Origin: Kibdelosporangium sp. MJ126-NF4
GTDB lineage: Bacteria; Actinomycetota; Actinomycetes; Mycobacteriales; Pseudonocardiaceae
Length of the DNA stretch: 64,000 nucleotides
Direction of reading: 5' to 3'
Assembly (NCBI RefSeq): GCF_000826545.1
Contig: NZ_CDME01000015.1
Location: 706,694-770,693 of the forward strand
The notes below the pieces were generated by a model. It saw nothing but the letters and a program-made list of their open reading frames with translations. It did no database searches and had not been told where the DNA came from. Shown piece after piece: positions 34,446 to 46,189 of this stretch (its first letter is position 1; each line of letters starts with the position of its first letter). Both the position numbers and the translations under genes were made by a program.

Positions 34446-35283
34446 CCGTCGCCGTCCACGCGGTGATGAACAGCAGGAACCGCGCGACCAGGTTGGCGAA
34501 CACCAGCAGACCGATGACCGGGCCGAACAGGGCACCGGTCGGCGAGTTGGTGACAGTGGTCAGGTAGATCGCGCCGAGCTGCTTGAGGATCTCGAACCCG
34601 ATCGCGGCCGCCAACGCGCCTTTCATCGCGCTGCGCACGTTGACGCGTTCCCGTGGCAGCCGGGTGAGCACCCAGAGGAACACCAGCCAGTTCGCCAAGA
34701 CCGACAACGCCAGCGTGGCCACGAACAGCAGGAACCGCGCCCATCCCGCCTGCTGCAGGCCGACGAGTTCCAGCAGCAGGTTCGCGAGGCCCGTCCCGGC
34801 GGCGGTGAGACCGAACGAGACCACGAGCGCCGCACCGAGGCTCAGCAGCGCCACCAGGTCCTTGAGCAGCGTGGGCAGCAGCGGCTGCTGGCCGCCTTTC
34901 TGGCCCCACTGCGCGGTCAGCGCGTCACGCAGGTTGCTCATCCAGCCGATGCCGGAGTAGACAGCCGCCAGCAGACCGATCACACCGACCGTGCTCTTGG
35001 ACTGCAGCGCGGTCGTGACGACCTCGTTGATCGTGCTGCCGAGACTGCCGGGCACGGCCTCGCTGATGCTGTCCTTGAGCTGTGTCAGCAACTCGGGCTG
35101 CGCCTGCAGCACGAAACCGGCGACCGCGAACGCGATCATGAGTAGCGGGAACAGCGACAGCACACTGAAATACGTGATCGCCGCCGCGAACTGATTGCCG
35201 TACCGCTCAGTGAACGCGTCGGCAGCCCGAATCAAGTGGTCGAGCCACGGCCACTTCCTGCGGTAATCATCCAGTTTTCCCAC
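34315..35283 (-). CDS. YihY/virulence factor BrkB family membrane protein
   Basis: A 322-residue protein with six transmembrane helices and the family pattern ITYFSVLSLFPLLMIAFAVAGF near the start and GALFGPVIGLLVFANLVARFLLF near the end. It was once annotated as ribonuclease BN, which is wrong for this family. Function uncertain. The C-terminal 40 residues are hydrophilic (Ser/Gln/Asp-rich); this tail is what overlaps the dacB gene. Start ATG 35283 (MGKLDDYRRKWPWLDH). Next to trpS as in mycobacteria. Confidence 0.92.
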   Translation of the reverse strand: MGKLDDYRRKWPWLDHLIRAADAFTERYGNQFAAAITYFSVLSLFPLLMIAFAVAGFVLQAQPELLTQLKDSISEAVPGSLGSTINEVVTTALQSKSTVGVIGLLAAVYSGIGWMSNLRDALTAQWGQKGGQQPLLPTLLKDLVALLSLGAALVVSFGLTAAGTGLANLLLELVGLQQAGWARFLLFVATLALSVLANWLVFLWVLTRLPRERVNVRSAMKGALAAAIGFEILKQLGAIYLTTVTNSPTGALFGPVIGLLVFANLVARFLLFITAWTATASRGTAQSTSSAPDQSPQQDRPEQEQPDGHSAAESARSGSQGS

Positions 35284-35328
35284 ATATCGACGCTAAGTCC
35301 GACACCGCGGCTTCGCAGGATGAAACGC

Positions 35329-36345
<1,017 letters not shown>

Positions 36346-36384
36346 TTATTCGCCGTGCTCGGCGCGCCAAGACCAGGTGGGTGT

Positions 36385-36518
36385 CCTCGTGAGTGGTTTG
36401 CCCGCGCGTCCCTGGGGTCTGTCACTGAACAAACCGCTCACGAAGCGTTTGCCAGCGCGGCTGGTCGGGGTTGTCGTGAGCGGTTTGTTCGCCTTGAGGG
36501 GCAAACCACTCACGAGGA
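36385..36518. repeat. Nested palindromes with CTCGTGAGTGGTTTG units
   Basis: Four arms form two nested stems. Outer arms 36385-36403 and 36500-36518 pair as CCTCGTGAGTGGTTTGCCC and its complement. Inner arms 36428-36443 and 36474-36489 pair as AACAAACCGCTCACGA and its complement. They share the CTCGTGAG core but differ in the bases after it, each stem keeping its own partner. It lies between the 3' end of the small membrane gene and trpS; probable terminator region. The CTCGTGAGTG family also appears at 14556. Confidence 0.75.
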
Positions 36519-36534
36519 GCACGCTGGAAACGGT

Positions 36535-36855
36535 TCAGGCGGTGGCAGCGGGCTGGGGCGTGACGTCCGGCTCGGTTACCGCGACTGGGGCCTGTGGCAC
36601 CGCACTGGCGGCTACGGACTCCGCGGGTGATTCGACGGTCTTCCTGGCCTTGGCCGATTTGCGGAAGAACCGCACACAGCCGAGCAGTAGTCCGCTCAAG
36701 CCGACCGCGGCCACCACGATGCCGAAGGGTCCGCCGAAGTTGAAGGGCATCGCGGTCACCGTCTCCTGTGCGAACGCCACTCCACCGGACGCCACCATGA
36801 AGAGGGCCACGAACGAAACAGTCACCAGGGAACGGGTCCTCACCCGATCACGCAC
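36535..36855 (-). CDS. Small exported or membrane protein
   Basis: A 106-residue protein: signal peptide or first helix (VTVSFVALFMVASGGVAFA), a short loop, a transmembrane helix (GIVVAAVGLSGLLLGCVRFF) and a Pro/Ala-rich cytoplasmic tail. No family recognised. It lies between fbiC and trpS, same strand as both. Start ATG 36855, MRDRVRTRSLV. Confidence 0.7.
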   Translation of the reverse strand: MRDRVRTRSLVTVSFVALFMVASGGVAFAQETVTAMPFNFGGPFGIVVAAVGLSGLLLGCVRFFRKSAKARKTVESPAESVAASAVPQAPVAVTEPDVTPQPAATA

Positions 36856-37030
36856 TGGTTCGCCTCCTGCGCCACAAACCGACCTGGTATCCCCCGATCG
36901 AGGGACACGGTTGACTCACGAGCCAAGGAAAAGCTACCGAGTGTGTCAAGCGGTCCGTCTGCACTCGGGCTCGCGGTCAGGGAGGCTATCGCTCGTTCGG
37001 GCGCACGGGCTTGGCGGGGTGTCGATCAAG

Positions 37031-37058
37031 ACCCGCCGCGTCCGGGGGCGCGGCGGGT
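37031..37058 (-). terminator. Hairpin 8 nt after the fbiC stop
   Basis: ACCCGCCGCG at 37031-37040 and CGCGGCGGGT at 37049-37058 are perfect 10-bp arms around an 8-nt loop. Positioned directly downstream of the fbiC stop codon on the minus strand. No U-tract, common in high-GC actinobacteria. Confidence 0.7.
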
Positions 37059-37065
37059 ACCTGCG

Positions 37066-39597
<2,532 letters not shown>

Positions 39598-39632
39598 CGA
39601 ACAAGCCTAGGCGCCTTCAGTAGGATGAGGAG

Positions 39633-39698
39633 ATGCGAAAGAGTGTAGTGAGCACCGTCACGATGTGGGCCCCTCCGGGCCCCGTCAGTGTGCGCTGA
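39633..39698 (+). CDS. Candidate 21-codon leader ORF upstream of the MetRS gene
   Basis: ATG at 39633 with GAGGAG 2 nt upstream, 21 codons, stop TGA at 39698; the product starts MRKSVVSTVTMWAPPG. It contains Met-Trp in the middle and lies 86 bp before metG. The GGGCCCCTCCGGGCCC palindrome lies inside it. It could be a translated leader controlling the synthetase. No homologue is known to me, and it may also be untranslated sequence with a good SD. Confidence 0.45.
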   Translation: MRKSVVSTVTMWAPPGPVSVR

Positions 39699-39712
39699 TT
39701 CCTTCGCACCAG

Positions 39713-39735
39713 GTACCCGGTCGACAACCGGGTAC
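39713..39735 (+). promoter_or_regulatory. Hairpin between leader ORF and metG
   Basis: GTACCCGGT at 39713-39721 and ACCGGGTAC at 39727-39735 form a perfect 9-bp stem with a CGACA loop, followed by TTGAGTTTGTCCCCC. The pyrimidine-rich tail makes an attenuator possible. It is not a recognisable T-box: no specifier or AGGGUGGNACCGCG-type antiterminator was found. Confidence 0.5.
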
Positions 39736-39784
39736 TTGAGTTTGTCCCCCGGTTGGCGGCCCCGCCACCAGGGAGAACAGACAG

Positions 39785-41182
39785 ATGAGCTTCTACGTCG
39801 CCACCTCGATCGCGTACGTCAACGCCGAGCCGCACATCGGCTACGCACTCGAACTCGTCCAGGCGGACGCGCTCGCCCGCAACCGGCGCCTGCGCGGCGA
39901 ACAGGTCAGATTCCAGACCGGCACGGACGACAACGCGACCAAGAACGTCACCGCCGCACGCGCGGCCGGACTCGACGTGCGGACGTTCGTCCAGGGCAAT
40001 TCGGCCCGGTTCGCGGCGCTGCGCGAACCGCTGGAGCTGTCGTACGACGACTTCGTCCGCACCGGTTCGGATCCCCGGCACCGCGCGGGCGTCGAACGCC
40101 TCTGGCGGGCGTCCGCCGAACGCGGCGACTTCTACCGCAAGTCATACACGGGCTACTACTGCTCGGGCTGCGAGGCGTTCGTGACCGAGCCCTCCTGCCC
40201 GGAACACGATGCCGATGCCGAGGTCGTCACCGAGGAGAACTGGTTCTTCCGGTTGTCGAAGTACGCCGACCGGCTGCTGCACGCACTCGAACACGAGATC
40301 CGGATCGAGCCGCAGGCCCGCCGCAACGAGGTGCTTTCCTTTGTCCGGTCCGGCTTGTCGGACATCAGCGTGTCCCGGCCGTCGGCCCGGTCGGGCGGCT
40401 GGGGCATCCCGGTTCCCGGCGACGAGTCACAGGTGGTCTACGTCTGGTGGGACGCGCTGGCCAACTACGTGACCACGCTCGGCGAGTCCTTCGACCAGTG
40501 GTGGCGCGACGGCGAGCAGGTGCACGTGATCGGCAAGGGCATCACCCGGTTCCACGCGGTCTACTGGCCCGCGCTGCTGCTGTCGGCCGGACTGCCGTTG
40601 CCCAAGACGATCTTCGTGCACGAGTACCTGACCTCGCACGGCGCCAAGATCTCGAAGAGCTCCGGCGTCCGGGTGTCCCCTGTGGACCTGATCGACAGGT
40701 ACGGCGTCGACGCGGTGCGCTGGTGGCTGTTGCGTGAACCGGCGCGGCTCGGCGACACGGACTTCACCGAGCAGCGGCTCGTCGACCGGTCCGACAGCGA
40801 GTTGGCCAACGGCGTCGGCAACCTGTTCAACCGGGTCAGAGGTCTTTCCGGAGGGTCCATTCCGGACGGGCCTGGAATCGAGCTCGCCTCCACAGTGGAT
40901 GACGCGCTGCGCGCGTTCGACTTCCGTGCGGCCACGGGCGCGATCGTGGCGGCGGTCGACGACGCGAACCGTCTTATTGAGACAACCAGGCCCTGGGAGC
41001 GCTCCGATAACGAGAAAACCGAGCTGTTGAGCCAACTTGGCGGCGCCTGCCGGACGATCGCGCACGAACTGTCGGCTTTTCTCCCCTCCGGCGCGGCACG
41101 ATTGTCAGACACGCCAAGGGCCTTTCCGCGACTGGCGGACAGCGCGGGAACCGGTAAGGCATCATCTCCCACGTGGACATAA
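39785..41182 (+). CDS. Methionyl-tRNA synthetase-like protein, divergent
   Basis: A 465-residue class I synthetase. HIGH-type PHIGYAL (about residue 16), a zinc knuckle with CSGCEAF and SCPEH, and KISKS (about residue 282). It is shorter than most bacterial MetRS (about 510-650 residues) and lacks the C-terminal tRNA-binding extension. The block that in standard enzymes reads GTDEHG is GTDDNA here. These suggest a second, divergent MetRS; such paralogues can confer inhibitor resistance. Whether it is the only copy cannot be seen. Preceded by a leader ORF and hairpin. Confidence 0.88.
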   Translation: MSFYVATSIAYVNAEPHIGYALELVQADALARNRRLRGEQVRFQTGTDDNATKNVTAARAAGLDVRTFVQGNSARFAALREPLELSYDDFVRTGSDPRHRAGVERLWRASAERGDFYRKSYTGYYCSGCEAFVTEPSCPEHDADAEVVTEENWFFRLSKYADRLLHALEHEIRIEPQARRNEVLSFVRSGLSDISVSRPSARSGGWGIPVPGDESQVVYVWWDALANYVTTLGESFDQWWRDGEQVHVIGKGITRFHAVYWPALLLSAGLPLPKTIFVHEYLTSHGAKISKSSGVRVSPVDLIDRYGVDAVRWWLLREPARLGDTDFTEQRLVDRSDSELANGVGNLFNRVRGLSGGSIPDGPGIELASTVDDALRAFDFRAATGAIVAAVDDANRLIETTRPWERSDNEKTELLSQLGGACRTIAHELSAFLPSGAARLSDTPRAFPRLADSAGTGKASSPTWT

Positions 41183-41598
41183 CCTCTGTGCGGCGCCGTG
41201 ACTTGCACCAGCCCGTGATGGTCACGGGTGAGGTGCCCGCCGTCCACGGCGCGAACAACGACCCGCGTTACCCGTCGAAGAGAGCGCTCAGGATGATCCT
41301 CTCTTTCCTGATCGACCTCGCCGTGCACATCGGTGTGCCGGTCGGCGTCGCCTACGCGCTGGACATGCGCGAGCCCGGCCTCACCAGCGGACAGTTCGGC
41401 ATGGTCTGCGTGCTCGGCTTCCTCGCACTGTCGATACTGGACCGGATCTTCCTGCAGTGGGCCGCGCGGGTCACCGTCGGCAAGGTCGTCACGGCACTGC
41501 GCACGATCCGCGAGGACACCGGCGGCAGGCCGACGTTCGGGATGCTGGTGAAGGCCTGGCTCTGGGGCATCTTCGCGGCCATCTCAGCGCTCGGCTGA
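41173..41598 (+). CDS. RDD-family membrane protein
   Basis: A 141-residue protein starting at GTG 41173, overlapping the MetRS gene by 10 bp. Two or three transmembrane helices with the RDD-like start RALRMILSFLIDLAVHIGVPV and a later LDRIFLQWAARVTVGKVVTALRT. Relatives are small membrane proteins of unclear role, some linked to Na+/H+ exchange. The C-terminal end overlaps the gene on the other strand by 15 bp. Confidence 0.8.
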   Translation: MDITSVRRRDLHQPVMVTGEVPAVHGANNDPRYPSKRALRMILSFLIDLAVHIGVPVGVAYALDMREPGLTSGQFGMVCVLGFLALSILDRIFLQWAARVTVGKVVTALRTIREDTGGRPTFGMLVKAWLWGIFAAISALG

Positions 41599-42648
41599 CC
41601 AGGGCGATTCCTGGGTGAGGTTCCGCAGGTCCCTGGCGTGACGGATGGCGGCGAGCTCGGCGAGCATCCGGTCGCGGGCCTGCGGATCGTGGGCAGCGTC
41701 GGACTTGCGGAGGTTGCGATCAAGCCGCGACTGCCGCAACAGAGTCCACTTCGGGGCCAGCGCCAACCGTGCGACGCGACGCGCGGCGCGATCACGGGTG
41801 CGGGTCAATGCATCGCGCTCATCATCGGCCAGACCGAACCGGGACAGAAAACGTTCCCGCAGTTCCCTACCGATCCGGGCAACGGTGCCGGTCCGCTGAT
41901 AGCCACGGGCCCGAAGCTCGACGCCGAGCGCGAAATGCAGCGCGACGACAGACAGAACCGGGCCGAAGATCACCCGGGCTGTGCCGAGGAAAGGGCCGGA
42001 CAGAACCAGTGCGGCGTACGCGGACGCGCCGCACAACGCCCAGGCCAGCCACCGAGCCGGACCAGGAGTACCACCACGGCGACGAACACCCTCGAACATC
42101 GAGATACCGCAGGCGACGAGGACGATCTCCATGCCCGCGAACATCGCGATCCGCTCGGGGACGTTGGCCACGCCGAGCTTGTCGCCGAAAAACCGCCAGC
42201 TGGTGTCAACCGAGACCACGAGGCCGACTATCGCGCCGAGCAGGAAAACCCAGGTACTGAACCGTTTTTGTGGCTTGTCAGCTGCCTCTGGCGACTCGCT
42301 TCGCGCCTCGCGCGGCCGGTTGACGACCGGCGCCTGGTCGCGCTCGGCGGCTGACGCCTGGTGCGTGGAAGTCGCGATGGAATCCAGCTCCGCGATGAGT
42401 TCCGGCGTCAGCCTGACCAGCTCGCCCGTCGACCCGACACCGTTCTGCTTGCGCCACGCGCTGACCACACTGGATAGATGAGACCGATCGGATCGCACCT
42501 TGTATGTCGCCAGCCACTCGCGGACAGCGGCGGTCGTCGGCTGCGGAACCTGTTCACACGCATAGCGAATCTTGTCCGCCTGCGAGCGTAACGAGTCCAA
42601 CGCGGCCTTGTGCTTCGGCGTCGGACGGCTGTCCGCCTTGGCAGTCAA
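41584..42648 (-). CDS. Unknown membrane protein with KfrA-like N-terminal region
   Basis: A 354-residue protein. Its N terminus, about residues 1-75, reads like the KfrA-type DNA-binding region of plasmid proteins (SQADKIRYACEQ, then AVREWLATYKVRSDRSHLSSVVSAWRK). After a charged linker come four transmembrane helices (about 135-255) and a basic helical C-terminal tail. The helix pattern recalls DUF2637/Spd-type plasmid-transfer membrane proteins. A remnant of an integrated plasmid is possible, but no integrase or att site is seen nearby. Function not assigned. Confidence 0.72.
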   Translation of the reverse strand: MTAKADSRPTPKHKAALDSLRSQADKIRYACEQVPQPTTAAVREWLATYKVRSDRSHLSSVVSAWRKQNGVGSTGELVRLTPELIAELDSIATSTHQASAAERDQAPVVNRPREARSESPEAADKPQKRFSTWVFLLGAIVGLVVSVDTSWRFFGDKLGVANVPERIAMFAGMEIVLVACGISMFEGVRRRGGTPGPARWLAWALCGASAYAALVLSGPFLGTARVIFGPVLSVVALHFALGVELRARGYQRTGTVARIGRELRERFLSRFGLADDERDALTRTRDRAARRVARLALAPKWTLLRQSRLDRNLRKSDAAHDPQARDRMLAELAAIRHARDLRNLTQESPWSAER

Positions 42649-42765
42649 GAGCAGGCCTCCACTTCATGTTCGCCAGAACGCTCACACGCGACACTGGGGT
42701 GAACTCCCGTGGGTGGGCCCGGACAACGCCATTGTCATGTCCTGCCCACAGCGCTGGGCAGCGTA

Positions 42766-43575
42766 CTACAGCGGCTGATCGGCGAACGTGACCGTCACCG
42801 GAGCATGGTCCGACCAGCGCTCGGCGTAACTCGCGGCGCGTTCGACGACAGCACTCGTCGCGCGGGCGGCCAGGCCGGGAGTGGTGATGTGCAGGTCGAT
42901 GCGCCAGCCCGAGTCGTTGTCGAAGGCCTGTCCCCGGTAGCTCCACCACGTGTACGGGCCGGGGCCCTCCGGGTGCAGGGCGCGGACGACGTCGACGTAG
43001 CCGACCTCGTCGAAGATCCGGGTCAGCCAGGCGCGTTCCTCCGGTAGGAACCCGGACGACTTCTGGTTGCCCTTCCAGTTCTTCAGATCCGCCTGCTGGT
43101 GCGCGATGTTCCAGTCACCGGCGACCAGGACCTCGTCACCGGCCGCGGCGGCCTTCTCCCGTAGCTCGGCGAGGTAGGGCAGGAACGCGTCCATGAAGCG
43201 TTCCTTCTCCAACTGCCGTTCGGTGCCCACGTCGCCGCTGGGCACGTAGACGCTGCCGACCACGACGCCCGGCAGCGCGACCTCGACGTAGCGGCCGCTG
43301 TCCTCGAACTCCGACGCGCCGAAGCCGATCCGGACCGACTCGGGCTCGACACGGCTGTACACCGCCACGCCCGCGCGGCCTTTCATGGTCGCGGGCGCAT
43401 GCGTTGCGAACCACCCGTTCGGGTCACGGACCTCGGCGGGCAGCTGGTCCAACGTGGCCCGCACTTCCTGGAGGCACACCACGTCGGCCTCGGTGGCGTC
43501 GAGCCATTCGGAGAAGCCGTTGTCCTTGCGCGCGGCAGCCCGCAGGCCGTTCACATTGATGGAAGAGATGATCAA
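42766..43575 (-). CDS. xthA: Exodeoxyribonuclease III
   Basis: A 269-residue AP endonuclease/3'-5' exonuclease of the exonuclease III family for base-excision repair. Motifs are visible: INVNGLRAA, LQEVRA, the catalytic VAGDWNIAH and the late SDHAPV. The start is a TTG at 43575 that overlaps the previous gene's stop (TTGA), inferring coupled translation; an ORF continuing upstream to 43947 would only overlap that gene. Fits XthA length (about 260-280). Confidence 0.93.
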   Translation of the reverse strand: MIISSINVNGLRAAARKDNGFSEWLDATEADVVCLQEVRATLDQLPAEVRDPNGWFATHAPATMKGRAGVAVYSRVEPESVRIGFGASEFEDSGRYVEVALPGVVVGSVYVPSGDVGTERQLEKERFMDAFLPYLAELREKAAAAGDEVLVAGDWNIAHQQADLKNWKGNQKSSGFLPEERAWLTRIFDEVGYVDVVRALHPEGPGPYTWWSYRGQAFDNDSGWRIDLHITTPGLAARATSAVVERAASYAERWSDHAPVTVTFADQPL

Positions 43576-43901
43576 CAGTCGCGGCCCTGCAGTGGCTTGA
43601 CGTACTCGTTGGACACCCAGCGGTTCTCCGCGAGCTTGCGGAAGCCGTTCTGCACGACCTTCTCCGCGTCCGACTCGGCGTTGCGCTGGAACTTGCCGAC
43701 CACCTGCGCCTTCGCGTCGGGCGCCGAACGGACGTTCAGCACGTCGGCGGTCACCGCCACCCGGCACGCCGTCGAGGTCGACGCAGGCGCGTTGGCGTTG
43801 CTCGCCCCGCCCTCTTTCTGCTTGTCGTTGCCAAGCACGTACAAGATGACGACCCCGACCAGCACCGCGACCACGATCAGTGTCCGCTTCGGTGCCAACA
43901 C
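43572..43901 (-). CDS. Membrane-anchored bacterial SH3-domain protein
   Basis: Starting at GTG 43901 (SD AGAGAGG five bases upstream) the product is 109 residues: a transmembrane helix (LIVVAVLVGVVILYVLG), a short linker and an extracytoplasmic SH3-type domain with the ADVLNVRSAPDAKAQVVG signature. Such domains bind peptidoglycan or cell-wall polymers. The frame continues upstream (ATG 43940, or 44054), and the start is uncertain. Stop overlaps the xthA start. Confidence 0.8.
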   Translation of the reverse strand: MLAPKRTLIVVAVLVGVVILYVLGNDKQKEGGASNANAPASTSTACRVAVTADVLNVRSAPDAKAQVVGKFQRNAESDAEKVVQNGFRKLAENRWVSNEYVKPLQGRDC

Positions 43902-44038
43902 GATCACCTCTCTCGCCCTGGCCAAAACTTTCGTCACCATGAGACACGTATAACGCAGCTCACAGCCCTGGCAGAACCGCTGAGCCCGAGAACCACCCAA
44001 GTCAGCGATCAACCACCCACGGTGATTATGCACGGAGT

Positions 44039-44069
44039 AAACCCCCGTGGACATGGCCCACGGGGGTTT
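44039..44069 (-). terminator. Terminator of icd
   Basis: AAACCCCCGTGG at 44039-44050 and CCACGGGGGTTT at 44058-44069 form a perfect 12-bp stem around a 7-nt loop. Read on the minus strand it starts 16 nt after the icd stop and runs into TTTACT. Confidence 0.85.
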
Positions 44070-44085
44070 CTCAGCGTGCAGTCTT

Positions 44086-45300
44086 TCAGGCCATCTTCTT
44101 CTGGAGGTTCTCGTCCAGCGTGGCCAGGAACTCCTCGGTGGTCTGGTAGGCCTGCTCCGGGCCGATCAGCAGGGCGAGGTCCTTGGTCATCTTGCCGCTC
44201 TCGACGGTCTCGACGACGACCTGCTCCAGCGCGTGCGCGAAGCCCGCCACCTCGGGGGTGCCGTCCTGCTTGGCGCGCGCGTCCAGGCCGCGGGTCCACG
44301 CGTAGATCGACGCGATCGGGTTGGTGGACGTCGGCTTGCCCGCCTGGTGCTGGCGGTAGTGCCGGGTGACCGTGCCGTGCGCGGCCTCGGCCTCGACCTT
44401 GCCGTCCGGGGTCATCAGCACCGAGGTCATCAGGCCGAGCGAGCCGAAGCCCTGCGCCACGGTGTCGGACTGGACGTCACCGTCGTAGTTCTTGCAGGCC
44501 CAGACGTAGCCGCCCTCCCACTTCAGCGCCGCGGCGACCATGTCGTCGATCAGCCGGTGCTCGTAGGTCAGGCCCTTGGCGTCGAAGTCCGCCTTGAACT
44601 CGGCGTCGAAGATCTCCTGGAACACGTCCTTGAACATGCCGTCGTAGGCCTTGAGGATCGTGTTCTTGGTCGACATGTAGACCGGGAACTCACGGTCAAG
44701 GCCGTAGCGCAGCGAGGCGCGGGCGAAGTCCTCGATCGACTTGCGGAAGTTGAACATCCCCATCGCGACGCCGCCGCCCTCGGGGAAGTTCGCGACCTGG
44801 AACTCCATCGGCTCGGAGCCGTCTTCCGGCTTGTAGCTGATGGTCAGCGTGCCGGGGCCGGGCACCTTGAAGTTGGTGGCCTTGTACTGGTCGCCGTGCG
44901 CGTGACGGCCGATGATGATCGGCTTCGTCCAGCCGGGAACCAGCCGGGGAATGTTGGAGATGACGATCGGCTCGCGGAAGATCACGCCGCCGAGGATGTT
45001 GCGGATCGTGCCGTTGGGCGAGAGCCACATCTTCTTCAGGCCGAACTCCTCGACCCGCGCCTCGTCCGGGGTGATGGTGGCGCACTTGACGCCGACGCCG
45101 TGCCGCGCGATGGCGTTGGCCGCGTCGACGGTGACCTGGTCGTCGGTGGCGTCCCGGTGCTCGATGCCCAGGTCGTAGTAGTCCAGGTTGATGTCCAGGT
45201 ACGGGTGGATCAGCTTGTCCTTGATGAACTGCCAGATGATGCGGGTCATCTCGTCGCCGTCGAGTTCGGCGACCGTCCCCTGGACCTTGATCTTGGCCAT
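44086..45300 (-). CDS. icd: NADP-dependent isocitrate dehydrogenase (homodimeric, eukaryotic type)
   Basis: Oxidatively decarboxylates isocitrate to 2-oxoglutarate in the TCA cycle, giving NADPH. 404 residues, matching M. tuberculosis Icd1 (about 409). It is the short IDH type: [20 protein letters not shown] at the N terminus, [23 protein letters not shown], and the substrate-binding [12 protein letters not shown]. It overlaps the icd1 position of mycobacteria. Together with mdh and sdhCDAB it gives three TCA enzymes in the window. Confidence 0.96.
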   Translation of the reverse strand: MAKIKVQGTVAELDGDEMTRIIWQFIKDKLIHPYLDINLDYYDLGIEHRDATDDQVTVDAANAIARHGVGVKCATITPDEARVEEFGLKKMWLSPNGTIRNILGGVIFREPIVISNIPRLVPGWTKPIIIGRHAHGDQYKATNFKVPGPGTLTISYKPEDGSEPMEFQVANFPEGGGVAMGMFNFRKSIEDFARASLRYGLDREFPVYMSTKNTILKAYDGMFKDVFQEIFDAEFKADFDAKGLTYEHRLIDDMVAAALKWEGGYVWACKNYDGDVQSDTVAQGFGSLGLMTSVLMTPDGKVEAEAAHGTVTRHYRQHQAGKPTSTNPIASIYAWTRGLDARAKQDGTPEVAGFAHALEQVVVETVESGKMTKDLALLIGPEQAYQTTEEFLATLDENLQKKMA

Positions 45301-45394
45301 CTGCCTGGGTTCCTCTCCCGGGATGTTCTCGTCTTTGAGTCTTCAGTTAACGGTACAAGCGTACTGGTAGCTTGTCCTGGCCGTGTCGCGGCCG

Positions 45395-46039
45395 TCACTT
45401 GGGCTGGATCGTATGCCGCCTGCGCACCACCACGAGGATCACCGCTCCGGCGAGGATCAGCAGCGTGGCGACGATCAAGAAGGCACCGGCGCCGAACCCC
45501 GTCCGCGCCAGGTCGTCACCCTGCGGAGGCTGTGCGACCACCGCCGACGCACTGGTGGACGTGACAACGGCGGGAGCGCTGGCCGAGGTCGTGGTCTCCG
45601 GTGTGGTCGCTGTGGTGACCACGGTCGTAGTCGTGGTCGTGGTCACCGGGGTCGTCGTCGTGGGGGTCGGCCGTGGCTTGGCGCAGGCGAACCAGTTGGT
45701 GATCGTGGCAGGCCCGTCCACGGGCGCACGCAGGTCCTTCCACGGCAACGCGCCCAGGTTGGCGTACGTGTTGTACGACGAAGCGCCCTGCACCACCACG
45801 CCGAGAACCTGGTAGCCGTCCGGGACGGCGGTGATGTCCAGGAAGGTGTTCTCCCTGAGCGTGCCCGTCACCGCGACGATGTCGCCTGGCACGGTCGCGG
45901 ACCGGCACGTCTTCACGGTGCCCGCGACCGCGGTCGCTCGTGCGTCGCCCGCGTCCGGCGCGGCAACCGCCGTACCGGCTGGCGACAGACATAAGGTGAC
46001 GGTGAGTGTTGCCAGTACACGACGGGTGTGACGGTGCAT
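45395..46039 (-). CDS. Surface protein with LARTG sorting signal
   Basis: A 214-residue exported protein. Start ATG 46039 (MHRHTRRVLATLTV), SD GGGAG 7 nt upstream; signal peptide cut near AVAAP. A compact domain with two cysteines is followed by a Thr/Pro-rich wall-spanning segment, then LARTG, a hydrophobic stretch and RRRH. LAxTG is the motif of class E sortases of actinobacteria, so the protein is probably covalently anchored to peptidoglycan. No sortase gene is in the window. Confidence 0.85.
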   Translation of the reverse strand: MHRHTRRVLATLTVTLCLSPAGTAVAAPDAGDARATAVAGTVKTCRSATVPGDIVAVTGTLRENTFLDITAVPDGYQVLGVVVQGASSYNTYANLGALPWKDLRAPVDGPATITNWFACAKPRPTPTTTTPVTTTTTTTVVTTATTPETTTSASAPAVVTSTSASAVVAQPPQGDDLARTGFGAGAFLIVATLLILAGAVILVVVRRRHTIQPK

Positions 46040-46189
46040 GCCTGCGCTCCCAGGTGGTTCGAGGCCAAGATCATGCACACCTCCGCGCGCGGCGCGACAC
46101 CCGGGGCCCGACGGTCCACTTAGGATCCCCAGCTCACGGCCCGGAAACCGCTATCCTGCCGCTCTGGCGATCTTGAGGGGGAGACCGGG

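Noticed and set aside
34357..35145. Plus-strand 262-residue frame over yihY
   Set aside because: Antisense to a gene with strong family matches; Arg/Gln-rich low-complexity composition typical of shadow frames.
39699..39784. T-box riboswitch upstream of the MetRS
   Set aside because: No specifier loop or T-box consensus was seen, only a simple hairpin.
42766..43947. 393-residue start for exonuclease III
   Set aside because: The first 124 residues overlap the SH3-domain gene and are low complexity; the family starts at the TTG overlapping its stop.
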